A DNA stretch of 64,000 nucleotides from Glandiceps talaboti. Lineage: Eukaryota > Hemichordata > Enteropneusta > Spengelidae. The position numbers and the translations under genes were made by a program. The notes under the pieces are model-generated. The model made no database searches. It worked only from the letters and a program-made list of their open reading frames with translations, and was not told where the DNA came from. The stretch lies in NCBI RefSeq assembly GCF_964340395.1, contig NC_135550.1, positions 8,441,864-8,505,863 on the forward strand, given 5' to 3'. Within the stretch, counting starts at the first letter, position 1. Each line of letters starts with the position of its first letter. Of this stretch, positions 58,431 to 64,000 are shown one piece after another.

Positions 58431-60294
58431 GGAGGAGGAAGAAGAAGAAGAAGTAGTGAAAAAAGTCCGAAACTCCAAACTGAAAGTGAAAAGTAGAGCA
58501 GTGAAAGGAAGGAGAGGTAGACCTCCTAAAGTGAAACCTATCCACAAACCTACATTGGTTCAGAAGGGGAAACGGAAACGAGGTCGTCCTGCAGGAAGCC
58601 TTGGAAAAAACAAAGGTATGTATGATATCAATCTGATTAAAATCCCATTTAGTGTACCACGGCGCGATTTTCTTTTGGCTGTTACATTTACCATTGTTTG
58701 TTCTTTTGTGAGCACTCGTTACATACATCTAACATACCACCATTGGTTTTCCCATACCAAATCTCGCCGGTGGGTGAATTCACTCAACGAATGAGAATGC
58801 GTAATGCAGCGAAACATACTGGTACAGTTCTTCAGAGCACTCTGTTTGAAAAGAGCACAAGCACAGAGCACCGGCAGCGATGTTATCATTTATTCTGTGG
58901 TGGTTCTCTCGCTTACAATTTTGAACGTCAAGTGTATATATTAATTGTAAGATGGATTTTGATTGGCTACTCGTAAATCCGAGATTTGGTATGGGAATGC
59001 CCATGGTGTTGTGTCAGATGTATGTAACGAGTGCACACAAAAGAGCAAATGACAGTAAACGTAACAACCAAAAAGAAATCACAACGTGTACAATACATCG
59101 GATTTTAATCAGATTGGTATGTTATAGAAGTTTTAGGCTAACTTGTACAGTTCAAACTTAAAGCTGAACTAGTCAGACAACCAACAATATATTCACTAAA
59201 AATTTTTAAAATACAAATAATTAGACATTTTACTTGTTAATCAGAGGTCAGTTGTAACCAGAAGTAGTACAGCAACAAGTTGAATTTGTGTGATTGCATT
59301 GGGGCACACTGATTTTTGGGGTGCAGACCCAAAAAATTAATTTGATTGGATTTATTGTACAGTTGTACCATGCCAGTATTATGTGTACAGCTACACAAAT
59401 ATGTTTACCCACAGGTGATTTCAATACTGTTCAGAGAGTATAATAGAAGGTGATTTTGTGTAACATACTACTGTTACAGTGCACCTTTAAACACACCTAT
59501 TCAAACCATGGTGTCTTCCCTATTATACTGGTTTGTTTACCAACTAACATTTAGTAAAGAACACTGCTTTGCACAACTAGTAATTACTTGTGTACCCCCC
59601 TCGGGAGAAAGAGGAATTAACTGAAAGTGTGCCACTAGAGAAGACCCATTGTTTACATTCATTATGTACCAGCCATGCACACCAACTATGAATTAGCAAT
59701 GAAATTTAACTACCAACCAACCAACCAACCAACCAAATGTAAATTGTACAATTTACACAGTACATGTATATTCTGACTGTGATGTAGTTCTGCAGTATCT
59801 TCAAACATAAGTGATATGTTGTACACTTTTTTCAAAAACATTAACGGATTGTGTTTCATCTTTCTACGTGTCATCAGTGTGTACATGGTGTTCGTGTACA
59901 TTCTAACACTGGAGGGCGCTGTTCATCAAGATATTGCAGCCCATTGATTGTTTGTTTCAGTGCTGTTTTGCAATGTAGTCCCTGTGGTATATGATTCATC
60001 ATGAATAGTACCGGTAGTACTTAAGTAGAAGTAATGTATGCTGAGTGAAAATTCATCAATGATATCATGAGTGCCATAAAGTTGTCAAAAAACACAAAAT
60101 TTCGGTGTTTTTGTTTAACAACGGTAGCTAGGTAAAATGTACCTGAGTTCCCTAGTTATTTTAATGGGCTCCCCACCAAAATTAATTATGGGACAGGGTA
60201 TGGGAATGTATGGAGGTTTTACCTGGTTTTAACTCTCCTGTGTTAATGGGTTCTCAACCATTAGCGGCAACACTCAACTGTGATGTTTTGAATG

Positions 60295-60393
<99 letters not shown>

Positions 60394-63300
60394 GTATATC
60401 TGTTGCCAAATGCTTGTGTGTGTGGGGGTGGGGAGAGGGAGAGGGTGGGGGTTCAAGACTCTTAAAGAGTTCAAGTACAAGGCCTCTCATAGCCTTTGAC
60501 TTATAGATACACATGTCCTTTCATTAGGTGTCAAGAAAGGTAAGAAGAAAAAGAAAGGTAGACCAGGACGTAAGCCTGTCAAGAAGGAAGACAAAAAAGC
60601 AAAGAAAGGGAAAATGAAAGTTGTCCGAGACAAAGATGCCAATAGAAAACTTACTGCAAATCTTGATATTGAAGTTGTAACTAAAGATCCAACATTTGAA
60701 GTCAGGTAAGATGTGTTAAATGAGTCAGTTGAATGTATTTCAGTGAATTGAGTATTTAATAGGTCAGGATATTAGAGACTGATATGAATATCAGTCTATT
60801 GACATGTTTAGGTATATGCTATTTAAACCATATAGTTTCATTATAACTATGTGAACTAACAGTTACTTACCAAGAGGTTTAAGCGAGATAGAACCCCAAT
60901 AATAAATCTTACATTCTGTTGTTACGTACTCAATGTTTCAGAGGTGAAAGTGAGATGCCAGAAGTGTCACCATTGATGTTGTGTAAGAGGGCCATACGAG
61001 CTGTATTGACCAATGATATAAAGAATTTGCAAGAGTTGATAGCAGCCACCAAAAAAGTCAGCACGGTAAGTTGTGCATTCTCTCGTGCAACATGTAATGG
61101 TTTACATAGCAACAAGTAATAGCCACACAGCAACAGGTAATGATTATATAGCAACAAGCAACAATTGGACAAGTAAAGATTATGTAGCAAGCAAAGATCA
61201 CTTAGCAACAGATAGTGATTGCATAGCAGCAGGTAATGATTATACATAGCAACAAGTAACAATCACACAGCAACATGTAAAAATTATGCAGTAAGTGAAG
61301 ATCACAGCAATAAGTAGAGATTGCATAGCAACAAGTAAAGGTTGTGTAGCAACAAGTGCTATAAAGCAAATAACAGGTACACAGCTTACTTTGACAAACA
61401 CATCACTTGATCTAAATAATTTAGCTTTTGATACAATTCATCATCTATGTACTAAGGTTTACATCAGTTTGGAAAATTCTGACTTGAAAAGTATAATCAC
61501 GGTGATTCTTTTCCAACTAGATGTTTGCGTATCGTAGCGTTGATGTGGAACAAGACGCCATGAATTTCGCAATTGCTCATAACAACCAGCAAGCTATCAA
61601 GTTACTTGGAGCTATTATGAAAGATCCTACACAAGACAGGGTGGAACTACCAGAAAATCTCTTGCAGGCCCAGTCTACTGGCAGGTATAAAATAGATTAC
61701 TATGGTAACCACTCAGGAGTGGAAATCTGATTTTCCAGTTGTATGAAATACACATACATCCACATACTGTGAATCTTACTGTAATGCATGAATCCTATAC
61801 GAAGAACATTAAAGGAATACACCACTCCAGAAAACGAAGTCATTTTCATCAACTATGGGTTCTAGAGAGTAATTTCATGATTTTACATCACCTACAACTA
61901 CTTGCCATTTCAGAAAAAATGTCAAGTTGATTTTGTGCCATTATAGGGTATCTTTGCTGTTGGACATTGCATTGTGGGAGTCAGCAGGAAATAATCTGTT
62001 CAAGCTACACACTGAATATTCATGAGATCTGTTTTACATGGTTGGGGTAAAGGCTCTCAGGATTCATGATTATTCAGTGTGCAACTTGAATATATTATTT
62101 CTGCCGACGCCCATGATGCGGTAGTCCATAGCAAAGATACCCTATAAAGGCTCAAGATCAACTTGATGTTTTTCGGAGATAACAAGAAATTGTAGGTGAT
62201 GTCAAATCATGAAATGACTCTCCAGAACTCATAGTTTATGAAAATGTCTGTATTTCCTGGAGTAGTGTTCCTCTTTAACTGGAAGTGCTGTAAAGGTATA
62301 GTATTGAACTTCCAGCTAATGTTATTTTTGGCTTGTGGGTACAGTGAGATTCACAATAGACGTATTGCAATACCAGAGGAAAATGTATTGTTCACGAAAG
62401 ACTTCTCTTGGGAAAATTAAAAGAGCAAAATTTATCCATGATTTATATGCCAATATCTTATGATTTGAAATGAATTTTCGGTAAAGATATCCACTAGTAT
62501 GATTTAAAGTGATTTGAAGTTTCTGTAGATAAAAAGGAGAACAAAATTATCTTAAATTCATCCATGTTTTGATTTAAAATTGTTAAAAAAGTGTGAATGA
62601 AGAATGTGAATAATGAAAGGTTGACAGTTTTCTCGTAAACAGGAGGACAAAAACTCTTGCCTTTTCACAAATTTGGTACAAGCTTTAATTCTTACGGCAA
62701 AATATTTCAAATTTACAGTAGGTTGAAAGTGGCATAGTCTTAAAGACACGGCTTCAAAATGAAGTAAGATGGTGTCTGTGATGGATTCTTTCTGCTAATT
62801 TTGTTGGTTTCTTTTGCTGTAGGTACAATTTCCGATCTCTGGGCCATGCAACGAGAGCTCTGAGTCAAAGTAGAGGAAGCAGAGAGGGAAATAATGCTTT
62901 CATAAAGGTAATATCTGTAGTAGTAGTTAATTTATGTAACATAGAGGGCAGTAATACCTTCATGAGTAGTTATTTGTAGTTTTAGTGTGCATTTGAAGTT
63001 ATTGGTGGCTGAGTGGTTAGCTCATAGGCCTCTTAGTCTAGGTTTGAACGTGCTCAGCACCAGTTGGGCTTGATTCAAATTTAATCATGTTTGTAAATAA
63101 GAATGATGATGATGATACATAGTTTGACCTGACCAAAGAATGCAGAGTTACCCTGAGTACTCTGGTTCCCTCCAGCTCTAACATTTGGGCACTTTTGGTG
63201 CTACACAAGTAGTGATCATATTTAAATTTCTGAGTTTGATTCGAATGAATATAATATATATTATAATATGACAGGGGGTATCTTTATCAAAAGATATTTT

Positions 63301-63968
63301 TAAGTCAGTAAACATATTAACTGCATAACTGTTTAATTTACATTTGACATGTAATGGTTTTACCCATGAAAACATTTCTTGTAGTGTATTTTACCAACAT
63401 GTTTAAATATCTATTATATCAACTTGAACTAGACTTACAAAGTATGATGTTGATTAGATTGCATCATGGTCAAGAATACTTTACAGGGGACAGCATGTAT
63501 AATACATACTTAGCTATATTCAAGCTACAAAAGAAGGGTTGGTTTGGGGTTAGGAGCCATTAAACTATATTAACTGGTTTAGTAGTGCATTGGCTGTGAA
63601 GAATCTAAAAAAAGTAGCGTTGGAGAATTAAGTTATTTTTGGTTGCAAACTCGTAGGAATGAAAATTCAATAATTTCATGACAAAGAAACATTTTTCATA
63701 CACTGGAATTGTTGTCCTCCATTTAATACCAATTTGTTTTTAATATTAGCAGTGTAGATTAGAAAGATGTTGTGATAGTCTTAAAGGAAAATGTGACAAA
63801 TTTTGTCTCTCAGGTAAATCTTAATTTTGACATTTTTGTTTTCGCCAACAGGATGCAGCCATAAGTGATGGTGCATACGCTGTTAGAAATTATGTTCGAT
63901 TTGCACTTGAGAAGGGTGTGTCCAAAGCAATACTGAATGTACTCATAGCAACAGTGCCTAACTTCAAG
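54790..63968 (+). CDS. Gene 2: AT-hook / ankyrin-like nuclear protein, N-terminal part; possible PME-5-type poly(ADP-ribose) polymerase
   Basis: Nine coding exons (54790-54900, 55398-55590, 56875-57144, 58301-58615, 60528-60705, 60942-61065, 61521-61684, 62823-62907, 63852-63968) join in one open frame of about 519 residues, plus 34 from 26143-26244, and continue past the window. Visible parts in order: a Pro/Ser-rich start; a basic KKRPAPLLPQAKIKRKR segment; a globular module split over two exons (YYSKGDFLAVRNEEG, then SFYICQASQNVYKSSKNLKV); a charged helical stretch; a poly-Glu tract; three AT-hook-like cores (RGRPPK, RGRPAG, KGRPGR); and a helical region with ankyrin-like pieces (CKRAIRAVLTNDIKNLQELI; AMNFAIAHNNQQAIKLLGAI). 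This suits a chromatin-bound protein. My guess that WGR and PARP catalytic domains follow downstream is from architecture only. Gene structure is sure; identity is not. Confidence 0.85.
55398..55590 (+). CDS. Gene 2 exon: basic region and start of globular module
   Basis: The acceptor is the tandem TTTCACAGCAG; the first AG (ending 55397) or the second (ending 55400) would both keep frame and differ by one Gln. The donor is GAAG|GTATAT with a split Gly codon. It encodes QQRAKKRPAPLLPQAKIKRK with further Arg/Thr residues, then the AAAQQCAGVGLPIEKKEVYY stretch and SKGDFLAVRNEE. The basic part resembles a bipartite nuclear localisation signal. Confidence 0.88.
56875..57144 (+). CDS. Gene 2 exon: globular module and charged helix
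   Basis: The acceptor is TTCCTGTAG and the donor is GGAAG|GTATGT. It encodes SFYICQASQNVYKSSKNLKV and RWLETVRSPDIYGFAYYDTV followed by a Glu/Lys/Arg-rich helix up to DEQEE. The F-x-x-GD-x-x-x-V...FYIC...V-x-W pattern, shared with the preceding exon, resembles small SH3-like barrel or BAH-type folds in chromatin proteins. That is an inference from pattern only. Confidence 0.9.
57418..57770 (-). mobile_element. tRNA-derived SINE, near complete
   Basis: On the - strand the head carries an A-box-like TGGGTGAATGGTTAGCGTG (57736-57754) and a B-box-like GGTTCGAGCC (57701-57710) at normal tRNA spacing. A body follows with CTCCCCGGGGAGTTGAGG and AAAGCGCTTTGAGCAGA, then an ATTATTATTA tail. The orientation is opposite to gene 2, within the intron between exons 56875-57144 and 58301-58615. 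Confidence 0.85.
58301..58615 (+). CDS. Gene 2 exon: poly-Glu tract and two AT-hook motifs
   Basis: The acceptor is GTGTATTACAG and the donor is AAAG|GTATGT. It encodes an acidic stretch of about 35 Glu/Asp broken by VQ, on imperfect GAG/GAA repeats (so probably length-polymorphic), followed by a basic part with KGRRGRPPKVKP and KRKRGRPAGS, AT-hook cores expected to bind the minor groove of AT-rich DNA. A transposon-like element starts 13 bp after this exon (58629). Confidence 0.92.
58629..59116. mobile_element. Foldback/MITE element, same terminal family as 37518-37735
   Basis: The ends CAATCTGATTAAAATCC and GGATTTTAATCAGATTG match the 37518 element. The arms of about 150 bp are inverted and roughly 80 percent alike by eye. 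The flanks GTATGATAT (58620-58628) and GTATGTTAT (59117-59125) are a 9-bp duplication with one mismatch. It is inserted just inside a gene 2 intron, 13 bp past the donor of exon 58301-58615. Confidence 0.8.
59170..59470. repeat. Dispersed repeat family R1, copy 3
   Basis: ATATTCACTAAAAATTTTTA ... TTAATCAGAGGTCAGTTGTA ... GCAGACCCAAAAAATTAATT ... GTTTACCCACAGGTGATTTC ... AATACTGTTCAG; same order as the copies at 5430 and 44930. Confidence 0.65.
60294..60393. repeat. (CTGT)n microsatellite in gene 2 intron
   Basis: About 24 uninterrupted CTGT units, between exons 58301-58615 and 60528-60705. Confidence 0.97.
60528..60705 (+). CDS. Gene 2 exon: Lys-rich region with AT-hook-like motif
   Basis: The acceptor is CCTTTCATTAG and the donor is GTCAG|GTAAGA. 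It continues the split Gly of the previous exon and encodes GVKKGKKKKKGRPGRKPVKK then a Lys-rich stretch and the NRKLTANLDIEVVTKDPTFE segment, ending with an Arg codon split 2+1. The KGRPGRKP core is AT-hook-like. Confidence 0.9.
60942..61065 (+). CDS. Gene 2 exon: first ankyrin-like helical segment
   Basis: The acceptor is CAATGTTTCAG and the donor is CACG|GTAAGT. It completes the Arg codon and encodes GESEMPEVSPLMLCKRAIRA followed by VLTNDIKNLQELIAATKKVST. The A-I-x-x-x-D-I-x-x-L-x-x-L-I pattern is typical of the inner helix of an ankyrin repeat. Confidence 0.9.
61085..61360. repeat. Degenerate AGCAACAAGTAA tandem repeat in gene 2 intron
   Basis: Around ten imperfect units of about 22-28 bp, built on TAGCAACAAGTAAWGATTA, directly after exon 60942-61065. 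Confidence 0.8.
61521..61684 (+). CDS. Gene 2 exon: second ankyrin-like helical segment
   Basis: The acceptor is TTTCCAACTAG and the donor is GGCAG|GTATAA. It encodes MFAYRSVDVEQDAMNFAIAH, NNQQAIKLLGAIMKDPTQDR and VELPENLLQAQSTG, ending with two bases of an Arg codon. The A-M-x-x-A-I-x-H-N-N-x-x-A-I-x-L-L pattern matches an ankyrin repeat. Confidence 0.9.
61813..62274. mobile_element. Long-arm palindromic MITE bounded by TTAA
   Basis: Two inverted arms of about 215 bp: AGGAATACACCACTCCAG at the left mirrors CTGGAGTAGTGTTCCTCT at the right, with further pairing through TTTCATGATTT-ACATCACCT and TATAGGGTATCTTTGCT. TTAA flanks both ends (61809-61812, 62275-62278), the target of piggyBac- and Kolobok-type elements. 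It lies in the gene 2 intron before exon 62823-62907. Confidence 0.75.
62823..62907 (+). CDS. Gene 2 exon: Arg/Ser-rich loop
   Basis: The acceptor is TTGCTGTAG and the donor is AAAG|GTAATA. It completes the Arg codon and encodes YNFRSLGHATRALSQSRGSR then EGNNAFIK. The high density of G, S, R and N suggests a conserved loop linking ankyrin-like helices. Confidence 0.88.
63000..63180 (+). mobile_element. tRNA-derived SINE, second family (diverged copy)
   Basis: GGTGGCTGAGTGGTTAGC (A-box-like), then GGGCTTGATTCAA (B-box-like), then a body with GAGTACTCTGGTTCCCTCC, as in the copy at 30188. It sits in the gene 2 intron between 62907 and 63852. The 3' end is uncertain. Confidence 0.6.
63852..63968 (+). 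CDS. Gene 2 exon: third ankyrin-like segment (last exon in window)
   Basis: The acceptor is TTCGCCAACAG and the donor is CAAG|GTAAGA; 39 codons in phase 0. It encodes DAAISDGAYAVRNYVRFALE and KGVSKAILNVLIATVPNFK. The frame stays open at the donor, so the gene continues beyond 64000. Confidence 0.9.
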
Positions 63969-64000
63969 GTAAGAATACTTCATTGAGTGGCTGGCAACCT

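Noticed and set aside
58302-58728. - strand ORFs with poly-Ser or poly-Phe/Leu runs
   Set aside because: Antisense shadows of the poly-Glu exon of gene 2.

Overview
This is a eukaryotic, metazoan window: AT-rich DNA with multi-exon genes, GT-AG introns, simple-sequence arrays and many short transposon relics. The encoded proteins and the repeat style (CTGT, TACA and CATC arrays, ACATGTACATG runs, tRNA-derived SINEs) suggest a marine invertebrate. A non-vertebrate deuterostome or a lophotrochozoan would fit, but I cannot fix the phylum from sequence alone.

Two protein-coding genes are well supported, both on the + strand. Gene 1 (coding exons at 2598-2775, 4951-5119, 10225-10289 and 11454-12350) is a Spred-family protein: N-terminal EVH1 domain, a central low-complexity segment with a His-rich patch, a poly-Gln run and a KBD-like segment, then the C-terminal cysteine-rich Sprouty domain. 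Only a short first coding exon is missing, probably upstream of the window. Gene 2 has a probable first exon at 26143-26244, a 28.5-kb intron, then nine coding exons from 54790 to 63968, and runs off the right edge. It encodes a basic and acidic nuclear-type protein with a conserved globular module, a poly-Glu tract, three AT-hook-like motifs and the start of an ankyrin-like helical region. I do not recognise it with certainty; an ankyrin-containing poly(ADP-ribose) polymerase of the nematode PME-5 type is my best guess.

Layout: 1-2597, intron or upstream DNA of gene 1 with tandem repeats and a foldback element; 2598-12350, Spred with a 67-bp minisatellite in the intron that splits the EVH1 domain; 12351-about 17400, 3'UTR and downstream DNA; about 17400-26300, a stretch visibly richer in CpG holding a LINE remnant, a SINE fragment, a possible short secreted-peptide ORF and the likely promoter of gene 2; 26245-54789, a giant intron packed with MITE-like elements and a second CpG-richer island (about 46200-48300); 54790-64000, the exon-dense part of gene 2, with further elements in its introns.

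The most interesting non-genic content is a set of small DNA transposons whose ends and target duplications can be read directly. One family has long inverted arms ending in CAATCTGATTAAAATCC with 9-bp target duplications (two copies). A hAT-like family has CAGTGTGCCC ends (three copies, one with a perfect 8-bp duplication). Two elements are bounded by TTAA, and a further family forms strong hairpins. Other points of note are a minisatellite whose units carry juxtaposed splice acceptor and donor motifs, and a 46-codon ORF shaped like an amidated neuropeptide precursor.
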